49,952 nucleotides of DNA from an uncultured Pleomorphomonas sp. Lineage in GTDB: Bacteria > Pseudomonadota > Alphaproteobacteria > Rhizobiales > Pleomorphomonadaceae. The stretch spans positions 1 to 49,952 of the forward strand of contig CALMMQ010000115.1 of NCBI GenBank assembly GCA_937868725.1. Direction: 5' to 3'. The notes under the pieces were generated by a model. That model was not told where the DNA came from and searched no databases. It saw nothing but the letters and a program-made list of their open reading frames with translations. A program made the translations under genes and the position numbers. Numbering within the stretch: the stretch's first letter is position 1; each line of letters opens with the position of its first letter. Shown in pieces: positions 24,760 to 32,226 of this stretch.

Positions 24760-25973
24760 CGGCGCGCCTCCGCCCAGATGGCCGAACGGCGGTTGTAGGC
24801 GTTCATCAGCACCGACACCAACAGGCTCAGCGACAGGTAGACGACCATCATGATGAAGATGGTTTCGAGCGCCTGACCGGTGACGTTGGCCGTCGTGTTG
24901 AGGATGCTGACCAGTTCCGGAAAGCCGATGGCCACCGCCAGCGACGAGTTCTTGGCCAGACTGAGATAGCTTGACGTCATGACCGGCACGATGATCCGCA
25001 GCGCCTGCGGCAGAATGATCAGACGCAAGGTCGTCAGCCGGTGCAGACCCAGGCTCTCGCCGGCCTCCCATTGGCCGCGCGCCACCGACAGGATGCCGCC
25101 GCGCACCGTCTCGGCGATGCTGGCCGAGGCGTTGACGGCCAGACCGAGGGCCAGGGCGGCGAACTCCGGCGTCAGCGTCAGACCGCCGACGATGTTGAAC
25201 CCCTTGAGCGCCGGGACGTCGATGGCCATGGGAACCCCGGCGATCAGGGCTGCCAGCAGCGGCAGGCCGACCGGAACGACCACCGCCAAGACGCGCGCGC
25301 CCGGCCCGGTCCGCCCCGCCGCCCGCCGTTGCCGCCGCAGCACGACGGCCGCCAGCCCGGCCAGCAGCAGCCCGGCGACGGCGATGGTCGCGCCATGGCC
25401 GCCGGCGTCGAGGCTGGGCAGAAACAGCCCGCGGTTGCTGAGCCGCACGCCGGGTAGCGGCTGCAACGCCTGACGCGGATTGGGCAGCAGGTGCAGCAGT
25501 TGCGACCAGGCGAACAGTTGCAGCAGCAGCGGCGTGTTGCGCAGGATCTCGACGTAGCCCTGCGCCACCCGGCTGATCAGCGGGTTGGCCGACAGCCGGG
25601 CGATACCCACAGCGACACCGATGACGGTGGCCAGCAGGCAGCCGGTGATCGACACCTCGACGGTATTGAGGAGCCCGACCACGATCGCCCGCAGGTAGCT
25701 GTCGCCGGCGGCGTAGCGGATCAGCGTTTCGCCGATGCCGAAGTTGGCGGCGTGATCGAGAAAGGCAAATCCCGGTGACAGCCCGAGGCGCCGCATGTTG
25801 GCAAATAGGTTGCTGCCGAGATAGCCGAACAAGGCCAGCGTCCCGAGATACAGCACCGCCTGCCAGAGCAGGCGCTCGCCAAACCAAAACCGCGCCAGCG
25901 CCAACACCCCGGTCCGCCGTCGGCGGGCCGGAGCGTCGATGAGGCCGGTCACATGATCAACGATGTCGACCAT
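24756..25973 (-). CDS. aapQ: General L-amino acid ABC permease AapQ
   Basis: The 405-residue permease has helices early in the protein, an unusually long middle region before the conserved core, and the contact loop ETVRGGILSVARGQWEAGESLGLH. Length and layout match AapQ. It starts at ATG 25973 after a GGAGG site, 22 bases downstream of the binding-protein gene, and overlaps aapM as ATGA, so the three are one operon in the order J-Q-M. Confidence 0.9.
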   Translation of the reverse strand: MVDIVDHVTGLIDAPARRRRTGVLALARFWFGERLLWQAVLYLGTLALFGYLGSNLFANMRRLGLSPGFAFLDHAANFGIGETLIRYAAGDSYLRAIVVGLLNTVEVSITGCLLATVIGVAVGIARLSANPLISRVAQGYVEILRNTPLLLQLFAWSQLLHLLPNPRQALQPLPGVRLSNRGLFLPSLDAGGHGATIAVAGLLLAGLAAVVLRRQRRAAGRTGPGARVLAVVVPVGLPLLAALIAGVPMAIDVPALKGFNIVGGLTLTPEFAALALGLAVNASASIAETVRGGILSVARGQWEAGESLGLHRLTTLRLIILPQALRIIVPVMTSSYLSLAKNSSLAVAIGFPELVSILNTTANVTGQALETIFIMMVVYLSLSLLVSVLMNAYNRRSAIWAEARR

Positions 25974-25994
25974 GTTCGTTCCTCCCGATGGCGA

Positions 25995-27035
25995 TCAACG
26001 GAACGGCGGCGAGTAGATGAGGCCGCCGCGCGTCCAGAGATCGTTGTAGCCGCGCTGGAAGCCGACCTTGGTGCTGGGGCCGATCGAGCGATCGAAGATC
26101 TCGCCGTAGTTGCCGACGGCCTTGATGATGTTGTAGGCGAACTTCGGGTCGAGACCGATGGCTTCGCCGAGCGAGGTGTCGACGCCGAGGAACCGCTTGA
26201 TGGCCGGGTCCTCGCTCGTCAGGAACTCATCGACATTCTTCTGGGTGATGCCGAATTCCTCGGCCTGGATGGTGGCGTAGACCGTCCAGTCGACGATCTC
26301 GAGCCAGCGATCGTCGCCGCCGCGCACGGCGGGGACCAGCGGCTCCTTGGACAGCCGTTCGGGCAGGACGACATAGTCGTCCGGCTTGGCCAGCTGCGTC
26401 CGGATGATGGCCAGATCCGAGGCGTCCTGCGTCAGGGCGTCGACGCGGCCGGATTCGATCGCCTTCTGGAATTCGTTGGAGTCCTCGATGACCACGGGCT
26501 TGTAGGCCTTGCCGGTCTTGCGGAAGAAGTCGGCGATATTGAGTTCGCCCGTCGTGCCGGACTGGGCGCCGATGGTGGCGCCGTCGAGTTCGACGGCCTT
26601 GGCGACGCCGAGCGACTTGTTCACCAGGATGCCCTGACCGTCATAGAAGATGACCGGACCGAAGTGAAAACCGAGCTTGAAGGCGCGGGTGATGGTCTGC
26701 GTCACGCCCGACAGCAGGATGTCGAACTCGCCGGCCTGCAAGGCCGGCAGGCGCTGCTGCGGTGAGGATGAGGTGAATTCGACCTTGTCGGGGTTGTTGA
26801 ACACGGTGACGGCCAGCGCCCGGCCGAAATCGACGAAGAACCCCTGCCACTTGCCGCTGGCGTCGGGGAACGAGAAGCCGGGCGACGAACCGCCAACGCC
26901 GACCTTGATGAAGCCGCGCTGCTGGATGGCGTCGAGCGTCGGTCCGGCCGAAGCCGACACGGCGGAAAAGGCGCCGATCGTCAGGGCCAGACCGGCCGTC
27001 GCCAGCGTGCTGACAAATTTCGTGCTGATGGACAT
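25995..27035 (-). CDS. aapJ: General L-amino acid periplasmic binding protein AapJ
   Basis: The 346-residue protein has a Sec signal peptide with cleavage after SASA near residue 30, then a family 3 binding domain (LDAIQQRGFIKVGVGGSSPGFSFPDASGKWQGFFVDFGRALA) and the C-terminal region NYGEIFDRSIGPSTKVGFQRGYNDLWTRGG typical of AapJ. It captures amino acids for AapQM. An AT-rich promoter region and a GATAG-type motif lie about 130 bases upstream. Confidence 0.9.
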   Translation of the reverse strand: MSISTKFVSTLATAGLALTIGAFSAVSASAGPTLDAIQQRGFIKVGVGGSSPGFSFPDASGKWQGFFVDFGRALAVTVFNNPDKVEFTSSSPQQRLPALQAGEFDILLSGVTQTITRAFKLGFHFGPVIFYDGQGILVNKSLGVAKAVELDGATIGAQSGTTGELNIADFFRKTGKAYKPVVIEDSNEFQKAIESGRVDALTQDASDLAIIRTQLAKPDDYVVLPERLSKEPLVPAVRGGDDRWLEIVDWTVYATIQAEEFGITQKNVDEFLTSEDPAIKRFLGVDTSLGEAIGLDPKFAYNIIKAVGNYGEIFDRSIGPSTKVGFQRGYNDLWTRGGLIYSPPFR

Positions 27036-27153
27036 GGAATACCTGCTTTTCTGAAAGGACTTGAACCCGCCTCACCTGGACGATGGTCGCCGGGAGGAGG
27101 CCGGCGCGGCGGGTTCTGAGGACCAGCTAACCACCGGCGGCAAAACGTCTCAA

Positions 27154-27182
27154 AACATAATCTATCAATTTTAAATACTAAT
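27154..27182 (-). promoter_or_regulatory. Candidate operator AAA-N3-GATAG-N-TTWT, aapJ operon
   Basis: Read on the minus strand this contains AAAATTGATAGATTATGTT. It is the closest match to the site before the SsuA-like operon (21 of 27 aligned bases). The GATAG core is the reverse of 27162-27166. Confidence 0.5.
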
Positions 27183-27245
27183 GCAGATTATTGTTCCAGT
27201 CCGCCGCCTCGGTGCGTTGAAATGGCGTACCTGCGCGGAAGCTTC

Positions 27246-27278
27246 AAATAAAAGGCCCCGGTGATTGCGCCCCGGGGC
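27246..27278 (-). terminator. Rho-independent terminator for the small minus-strand gene
   Basis: The arms GCCCCGG (27255-27261) and CCGGGGC (27272-27278) form a stem. Read on the minus strand it is followed by CTTTTATTT. It lies about 100 bases after the stop of the 81-residue gene at 27381. Confidence 0.75.
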
Positions 27279-27380
27279 AGTCTTCGGCATCGCTTGGAAG
27301 GGTGAGCTTGCCGGTCAACAGCAAAAATCGACAGCTACTAGTATCTGGTTGCCCGTGATGACGATGATGCGTCTATTTCG

Positions 27381-27626
27381 TCACGCGCGATTTCTCGTCG
27401 CCCCCAGTAGCGAGTGGTTCCGGCGTCCCCGGCGCGGCGGCAACTGGTTTGTCGCCGCATGCCAGTAGCGGCGCGCCGCTTGTTCCGCCGCCAGGCCGCT
27501 GGGAAACACAGCGCCGTCGAGACCGCGGAAGGCGGGTTCGAGGGCGTGGAATTCGTAGACATTCTTGGTGCGGATGGCGAGGCCGACGGCCTGGTCGGCG
27601 ATCTCGACGACAAATGACGTGTGCAT
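27381..27626 (-). CDS. Small hypothetical protein (81 aa)
   Basis: An ATG at 27626 with an AGGA site shortly upstream opens an 81-residue frame starting MHTSFVVEIADQAVGLAIR. It has a compact alpha/beta look (strand, turn, FHALEPAFRGLDGAVFPS, then an Ala-rich helix AAEQAARRYW). Similar short proteins of unknown role are common in Rhizobiales, but I cannot name a family with certainty. The Arg-rich tail after residue 60 looks less conserved. It is monocistronic with its own terminator and lies next to the Rrf2 regulator, which reads the other way. Confidence 0.55.
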   Translation of the reverse strand: MHTSFVVEIADQAVGLAIRTKNVYEFHALEPAFRGLDGAVFPSGLAAEQAARRYWHAATNQLPPRRGRRNHSLLGATRNRA

Positions 27627-28088
27627 GGTCCTGTCCCCCGGCCTTGTCCGCACGGCGCACAAACGGCGCGCGGCAAGCCGTGTTTCCCTGACAATTTTGC
27701 GGTGTTGAGCGGCCGGCTTCAGGCCCACCGACATCGGCGGGCCGGCTGGTGCCGGACATTGCAAGACGGGGATGGGAGAGAGGTGAACTGAACGCGTTTC
27801 ATGGCGGAATGTCGTTTCTCGGGGGCCATGACGTGATCATGGCGCTTTAGCGTTTTGGCAGGCGGCCGCAAGCTGCATCAAATCACCGCCGCGTCCGATC
27901 CGATCGGACACAGGGATATTTGACGGCAAAGACGGCCCGACGGATAGCAAAGGCGTTTCAAATTTGCCGCCGGCAGCGGTTTTTTCTCCCGGTTCGGCGG
28001 CAATCGGCGCACCGCCGATGCGGCTGCCGTTGACCGCTGCTCGTCCTACGGCTAATGCCGTAGCAGGAAGCGATCGGAGAGGCGCAGC
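27627..28088. other. Intergenic region between divergent small gene and Rrf2 gene
   Basis: No convincing gene is visible in these 460 bases. The region ends with a GGAGAGG ribosome-binding site for the Rrf2 gene. A block near 27895-27995 has mixed composition with a TTTTTT tract at 27979-27984, but no confident promoter or terminator. The AAA-N3-GATAG pattern is not present in full here. Confidence 0.4.
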
Positions 28089-28532
28089 ATGTTGACGCGC
28101 AAGGGAAAATATGGGCTGAAGGCGCTCGTGCACCTCGCCCGGGCCGAACCCGGCAAGGCGGTGCAGGTGGCGGAGATTGCCGACAAGGAAAACATCTCCA
28201 AGAAGTTCCTCGACGCCATCATGCGCGATCTCAAGAACGCTGGCTTCGTCCGGTCCTGGAAGGGGCCGGGCGGCGGCTTCGCCCTGTCACGCCTTCCCGA
28301 GGAAATCCCGGTCGGCGCTGTCGTCAGGGCGCTCGACGGTCCGCTGGCGCCGATCGCCTGTGCCAGCCGCACGGCCTTCCAACCGTGCACCGACTGCGGC
28401 GACAAGCGCACCTGCGCCGTTCGCATCATCATGCTGGAAGTGCGCGACGCCACGGCCGGCGTGCTCGACCATGCGACGCTCGCCAGCATGCTCGACAAGT
28501 CGAACGCCGCGACGAAGCTTATCGCCGGCTGA
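28089..28532 (+). CDS. Rrf2-family transcriptional regulator with four Cys
   Basis: The 147-residue protein has the Rrf2 winged helix (RKGKYGLKALVHLAR at the start and a recognition region ISKKFLDAIMRDLKNAGFVRSWKGPGGGFALSR). A Cys cluster follows: C91-x8-C100-x2-C103-x5-C109. In IscR, NsrR and RirA three Cys in this place bind an FeS cluster, and in CymR an Rrf2 protein senses cysteine synthesis. Spacing here is not identical to those, so cluster binding is probable but not certain. Its place beside the aap, CBS and oxygenase genes makes it the prime candidate to control the island. Confidence 0.88.
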   Translation: MLTRKGKYGLKALVHLARAEPGKAVQVAEIADKENISKKFLDAIMRDLKNAGFVRSWKGPGGGFALSRLPEEIPVGAVVRALDGPLAPIACASRTAFQPCTDCGDKRTCAVRIIMLEVRDATAGVLDHATLASMLDKSNAATKLIAG

Positions 28533-28541
28533 CGGCCGGCC

Positions 28542-29597
28542 TCAATAGGCCGAGCCCGGGCCGCTCCGCGCCAGCTCCTCCGGCGACAACAGGTCGGCGT
28601 GGTGGCGACGGGCCACGTCCGGATGCGACCGCAGCCGGCTCTTCAACGTGTTGCGGCCGACCTCGCGGAACAGCGGATTGAGCGGATCGACCGTCAGGCC
28701 GCGCTGCTTGTCCCTGAATTCGGCCGCCAGACCGATCACCGGTACGACCGAATCGAGCCGGGCGCCGAGGAAGAAGGCGACCGAGTAGCGTTCGGTTCCG
28801 GCCGGCGGAGCCACGACATCGTGGACATTGGCGCGCACGTAGCCATGCGTGGCAAGTTCGAGGATTTCGCCGGTGTTGATGACGAACGTGCCGTCCACCG
28901 GCGGCGCCGCGATCCAGTCGCCGGCCTCGGTGCGGACCCGCAGGCCGGCCACCTTGTCCTGCAGCAGCACGGTGACGAAGCCGCCGTCCTTGTGGGCGCC
29001 GACCCCTTGCGAACTCGCGGCGACCTCGCGGCCAGGATAGCGGATGAGCTTGAGGCTCTGGGTCGGCAGCGGCGTATAGATGTCGGCGAACACGTCCTCG
29101 GGCTGACCGAGCGCCAGCGCCACCGCCTTCAGCACGTCGAGGCCGACGCGCGTCACCTCGGCCTGGTAGCGAAGCAGCAACGGCCGGAGATCGGGCAGGG
29201 CGGCCGGCCACTGGTTGGGGCCGATCAGCCGGTTCCATGGCGCCACCGGATCCTCCGGCAGCGCTGCCGCTTCGCTGTTGATGTCGAGCTGCTCGCGCCA
29301 GTCCTGCTCGCCGCGCGTCAACTCGGCGCCCGGCCGGCTGTAGCCGCGAAAGTGCGGCGAGTTGATCATCTCGATTGCGAGTTTGTCGTGGAGCGGCAGG
29401 GCGAAAAACCGCTTCGACGCCGCCAGCACAGCCTCGATCAGCGCCGGCGCCACGCCGTGCCCGGTCAGATAGAAGAAGCCGTGCTCATGGAGAACCAGCC
29501 GCAGGTCGGCAAGGAAGCGCTGCCTTTCCTCTTCGCCTCCGGCCAGACGAGAGATATCGACGAAGGGAAGAGAGAGTGCCGTCGGCTGATAGGTCAT
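28542..29597 (-). CDS. Fe(II)/2-oxoglutarate-dependent oxygenase (isopenicillin N synthase type)
   Basis: The 351-residue protein has an N-terminal DIOX_N region (SLPFVDISRLAG, HGFFYLTGHGV) and a double-stranded beta-helix core. The iron triad is H202, D204 (AHKDGG) and H259 (ANVHDVV), with R270-x-S272 (RYSV) for 2-oxoglutarate. It belongs to the plant-type/IPNS branch, not to TauD. The ATG at 29597 follows AGGAGC. It converges on the Rrf2 gene with only 9 bases between them. Substrate is unknown; oxidation of a thiol, thioether or amino acid would suit the island. Confidence 0.88.
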   Translation of the reverse strand: MTYQPTALSLPFVDISRLAGGEEERQRFLADLRLVLHEHGFFYLTGHGVAPALIEAVLAASKRFFALPLHDKLAIEMINSPHFRGYSRPGAELTRGEQDWREQLDINSEAAALPEDPVAPWNRLIGPNQWPAALPDLRPLLLRYQAEVTRVGLDVLKAVALALGQPEDVFADIYTPLPTQSLKLIRYPGREVAASSQGVGAHKDGGFVTVLLQDKVAGLRVRTEAGDWIAAPPVDGTFVINTGEILELATHGYVRANVHDVVAPPAGTERYSVAFFLGARLDSVVPVIGLAAEFRDKQRGLTVDPLNPLFREVGRNTLKSRLRSHPDVARRHHADLLSPEELARSGPGSAY

Positions 29598-29627
29598 GGA
29601 ACGCTCCTGCTTGCACCATCCATATTC

Positions 29628-29740
29628 AGAGGAGCCGCCGATCATCTTGAAGCAACCGGATCGACAGGCGGTTGCTCCGGCTTTTGATACGGGAGCGATT
29701 TCTGTCGACGTACGATACCTCCAGATCAACAAGCGCTCTG
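29628..29740. repeat. Decayed copy of the palindromic intergenic repeat
   Basis: The sequence follows the 6194-6311 element along its whole length: a CCGCCGATCA start, CGGATCGACAGGCGG-like middle, GGGAGCGATTTCTGTCGAC and an end at AAGCGCTCTG. Many substitutions have weakened both hairpins, so it is an old copy. It lies just upstream of the oxygenase start codon, which may place it in the 5' leader. Confidence 0.65.
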
Positions 29741-30296
29741 ATCGCGGTGGCAACTTGGGTCCATTGCAGCAGAACGACGTAATAATATATAGATTTTATG
29801 TTCTTTTATTTCGCAAGGTTTGACAAATTCCATCCATCGGCCGCGGCTCTCTTGGAAAGCGACCAACTCGCAACGGCGTTGGCGCATATCGGTCTGAGCT
29901 GGTCGAGAGAGTCTTGGGCTGCAAGGCTTGGTTCTTGAAGCAGGACTGCTGGCAGAATGTCATTTTTCCACATTAGGCCGGACTTTCGTAGGCAAGGACG
30001 GGTCATTGATGACGTAGCAACCTGGCAGCGGATTGCCGCGCCAGGTATCGGACTACCTTTTGAAAACGCTTCGAGAATGCCTGAGGCACCGCACTGCCTG
30101 GCGGTTCTTCCTCGCCTCGCGCCAGCGTCGGTTGCGCGGCTGACACCGTGATAGCGCCGGAGCTGTCGCTGCTACTGAGACCGCGATGTTCACGTCACTC
30201 TGCAAGGGGAGGGACGTAACGGATGGGCGCAGAGCGAGCAGAACCATCTGCTTCCGGCACCGGGCGGTCTGTATTCGGCCGTCACGTTGTCCTCAA
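29741..30296. other. Gene-poor region with AT-rich promoter-like block
   Basis: An AT-rich stretch at 29780-29820 containing TATAGATTTTATG probably belongs to the promoter of the oxygenase gene. The remainder to 30296 has only short frames with no recognisable product and less GC-biased third positions than the neighbours. It looks like decayed DNA of a former mobile element or simply non-coding sequence. Confidence 0.4.
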
Positions 30297-30670
30297 GGAG
30301 GGCTGCTGATCCTGACCACCTCGGCTTCCGTCCCCGACGCTTGCTCCTCCCATCCCTCGGCCAGAACGCCAGCCGCCGAGGCCCGCCTCACCACCGAGAT
30401 CGCCACCCTCTTGAGCCGCGACGATGCCGACATCCGCGCACGCTGGACCGAGCTCTATGGCGGGCCGCCGCCCAAGTGCTTGCGACGCCCCCTGATCCTC
30501 GGCCGCCGACCTCTGTTCAACCGGCCGTCAACATGCCACCGGCGATCGGAGCGGCGATCAGTCCGGCCAGCCCGGCCGCTTCGAACTCCACATCCCGTTC
30601 GCCTTGTCCTTGCCCGGGGCAAGACCGCGCTGGTCATCAAAGGAAGATCGTCGACAAGTGGCTGATAGTG
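30297..30670 (+). pseudogene. DUF2924 / recombinase remnant
   Basis: In one frame, residues LTTEIATLLSRDDADIRARW followed by TELYGGPPPKCLRR (about 30387-30490) match the DUF2924 domain that accompanies site-specific recombinases in Rhizobiales. After about 30530 the similarity breaks. Further on, another frame reads FELHIPFAL and the first frame then reads VLARGKTALVIK, which looks like the tail region of the partner recombinase cut by a frameshift. There is no intact start-to-stop gene. I take this as a deletion-fused, frameshifted scar of an integrated element. Confidence 0.5.
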
Positions 30671-30953
30671 CATGACTTTTCGACATCGCACGTAGTGATG
30701 GCGTCGCCAGTCACGGTCGCAGCTAGTTCTCTACGCGGCGCCTCAGCCAGAGACCGCGAAAAGCCGTTCTCCGTCAATCGCTTGCCCGAACCGGACTGAA
30801 TAAATCTGCCGTGAGACGGAGCCGAGAATTCCGGCGCAAAGGCCGAGATCGGAGAACCCTCCCAAGCCAAAATTCGGCACGGCCACAGCCTAACGCATGG
30901 AAATAACGGCGTTATTCCTGGGGCTTAAAACATGAAAAAAATGTCAGATTTAA
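30671..30953. other. Non-coding spacer before tRNA-Ser
   Basis: No gene is visible. ATAACGGCGTTAT at 30903-30915 is a small inverted repeat followed by a GC/AT mixture, and an A-rich stretch at 30928-30942 precedes the tRNA 3' end. It may mark the end of the tRNA transcript, which runs in this direction. Confidence 0.35.
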
Positions 30954-31043
30954 TGGCGGAGAGGGAGGGATTCGAACCCCCGATACCCTTGCGAGTATGC
31001 CGCATTTCGAGTGCGGTGCAATCGACCACTCTGCCACCTCTCC
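30954..31043 (-). tRNA. tRNA-Ser (anticodon CGA)
   Basis: Read on the minus strand, GGAGAGG at the 5' end pairs with CCTCTCC before G-CCA. The D-arm GGCAGAGTGGTCGATTGC, anticodon loop CTCGAAA, a long variable arm and the T-arm GGTTCGAATCC are all present. The 90-nucleotide length with encoded CCA and the long variable arm identify a serine tRNA. The adjoining recombinase scar suggests it may once have served as an attachment site. Confidence 0.97.
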
Positions 31044-31405
31044 GCGGTGCTGATGGGATGATAGTCCCGGTCGAAAGCGGCGCGAGCTATACCCGTGCCA
31101 TGACCAAGAGGCAAGAGGGTTTTGTGCCGGCTGTCAAGTTTTTGCCGTTTGTCGCGACGGTGCGCCGACATGCCGCCGGGCGGGCGGCGGAGCCAGCTGC
31201 CGCCCGCGCCCCTGCCAGTGGCGCAATTGCCGCTTTTTCGACGTTTCGGCGTTGACGGGCCGAGGGGCAAGCGTGTAGAGAAGGCGCGGTCAAAACGGAT
31301 GGCCGGAGCAGCTTTTCCGCACCCGATGTGTTGACCGTTCGTCGCGACGGCCTGGAAACAGGCCCGGCGCGGCCAAGAAACATCTCAAGAAGGACTGGCA
31401 CGACC
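31044..31405. other. Leader and promoter region of rplU
   Basis: These 360 bases contain no gene. They hold a candidate sigma-70 promoter at 31252-31281 and probably the 5' leader of the rplU-rpmA transcript, whose ribosome-binding site is AAGGA before the ATG at 31406. Confidence 0.5.
31252..31281 (+). promoter_or_regulatory. Candidate promoter of rplU-rpmA
   Basis: TTGACG at 31252-31257 and TAGAGA at 31276-31281 are separated by 18 bases and lie about 125 bases before the rplU start. The -35 box is good and the -10 is moderate. Confidence 0.45.
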
Positions 31406-31720
31406 ATGTTCGCAGTGATCAAGACCGGCGGCAAGCAGTACAAAGTCGCCGTCGACGAAACGTTCGAAATCGAGAAGCTCGAAGTCGAAGACGGCGCCAC
31501 CGTCACTTTCGACGAAGTGCTGGCCGTCGGTACCGACGCCGGCGTGACCATCGGCTCGCCCGTCGTGGCCGGTGCCACCGTCACCGCCGAGGTCGTCGAG
31601 CAGACCCGCGGCCCCAAGGTCATCTCGTTCAAGAAGCGCCGCCGCCAGAATTCCAAGCGCAAGCGTGGCCATCGGCAGCTGCTGACCGTGGTGAAGATCA
31701 CCGGCATCAACGCCGCCTGA
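31406..31720 (+). CDS. rplU: Ribosomal protein bL21
   Basis: The 104-residue protein starts [16 protein letters not shown] and contains the conserved [19 protein letters not shown]-binding stretch near residue 72, followed by ..VKITGI. It is a 23S rRNA-binding protein of the large subunit. The ATG at 31406 is chosen for the conserved MFAVI start and the AAGGA site upstream. It is followed by rpmA as in nearly all bacteria. Confidence 0.98.
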   Translation: MFAVIKTGGKQYKVAVDETFEIEKLEVEDGATVTFDEVLAVGTDAGVTIGSPVVAGATVTAEVVEQTRGPKVISFKKRRRQNSKRKRGHRQLLTVVKITGINAA

Positions 31721-31832
31721 CCCGTTCCGGCAACCGGCTGCGCTGCTGCCGGTTCCTGACCAGACCATCGCCTAGGAATCGTCGAGCGCCCACCGCTCCG
31801 TTCCAGGCCCAGGGAATACGAAGGAGTACATC

Positions 31833-32102
31833 ATGGCTCACAAAAAGGCAGGCGGCTCGTCCCGCAACGGTCGCGATACGGCCGGTCGACGCCTCGGCGT
31901 GAAGAAGTTCGGCGGCGAAGCCGTCATCCCGGGCAACATCATCATCCGCCAGCGTGGCACGCAGTGGCACCCGGGCAGCAACGTCGGCATCGGCACGGAT
32001 CATACGATCTACGCCCTCTGCGAAGGCAAGGTCGCTTTCGCCACCAAGAGCAACGGCCGCGTCTACGTGTCCGTTACGCCGGTCACGGCGGCAGCAGAGT
32101 AA
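31833..32102 (+). CDS. rpmA: Ribosomal protein bL27
   Basis: The 89-residue protein has the classical start [20 protein letters not shown], whose N-terminal tail reaches the peptidyl transferase centre, and [20 protein letters not shown]. An AAGGAG site precedes the ATG. It lies 112 bases after rplU. Confidence 0.98.
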   Translation: MAHKKAGGSSRNGRDTAGRRLGVKKFGGEAVIPGNIIIRQRGTQWHPGSNVGIGTDHTIYALCEGKVAFATKSNGRVYVSVTPVTAAAE

Positions 32103-32174
32103 AGCCGGATGGTCTCGAGTTGGCCTGCCGGCGTCCCACGGACCCGGTAGAGCCGCCAGACGCGCGCGAATCTG

Positions 32175-32204
32175 TCAGGGGAAGTGGGCCACCACTTCCC
32201 CTGA
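32175..32204 (+). terminator. Strong hairpin after rpmA
   Basis: A perfect 13-base stem TCAGGGGAAGTGG (32175-32187) and its complement at 32192-32204 closes a GCCA loop, followed by ATGCATTTTG. It may end or attenuate the ribosomal transcript before the acetyltransferase gene that starts 22 bases later, or stabilise the mRNA end. The weak T-run makes full termination uncertain. Confidence 0.6.
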
Positions 32205-32226
32205 ATGCATTTTGCGCGAGGACACC

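Larger units (their letters stand above)
27036..27380. other. Promoter region of aapJ and end of the adjacent small gene
   Basis: No gene is seen in this stretch. The left part (27130-27195) is AT-rich and carries the shared motif; the right part holds a Rho-independent terminator for the small gene that reads toward it. A purine/pyrimidine-mixed remainder shows nothing else notable. Confidence 0.5.

Noticed and set aside
27785-27850. Thirteen-codon peptide starting MSFLGG before the Rrf2 gene
   Set aside because: It has no ribosome-binding site and lies far from the Rrf2 start, so chance is more likely.
1-29600. SAM-I, SAM-II or SAH riboswitch upstream of sulfur genes
   Set aside because: The leaders were scanned for the conserved core sequences (for example GCTAAA-type SAM-II elements) and none with the right structure was seen. 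A covariance-model search would be decisive.
29806-30151. Short frames of 64-66 codons on both strands
   Set aside because: They show no domain, no ribosome-binding site and no GC-biased third position, and lie in what appears to be decayed DNA.
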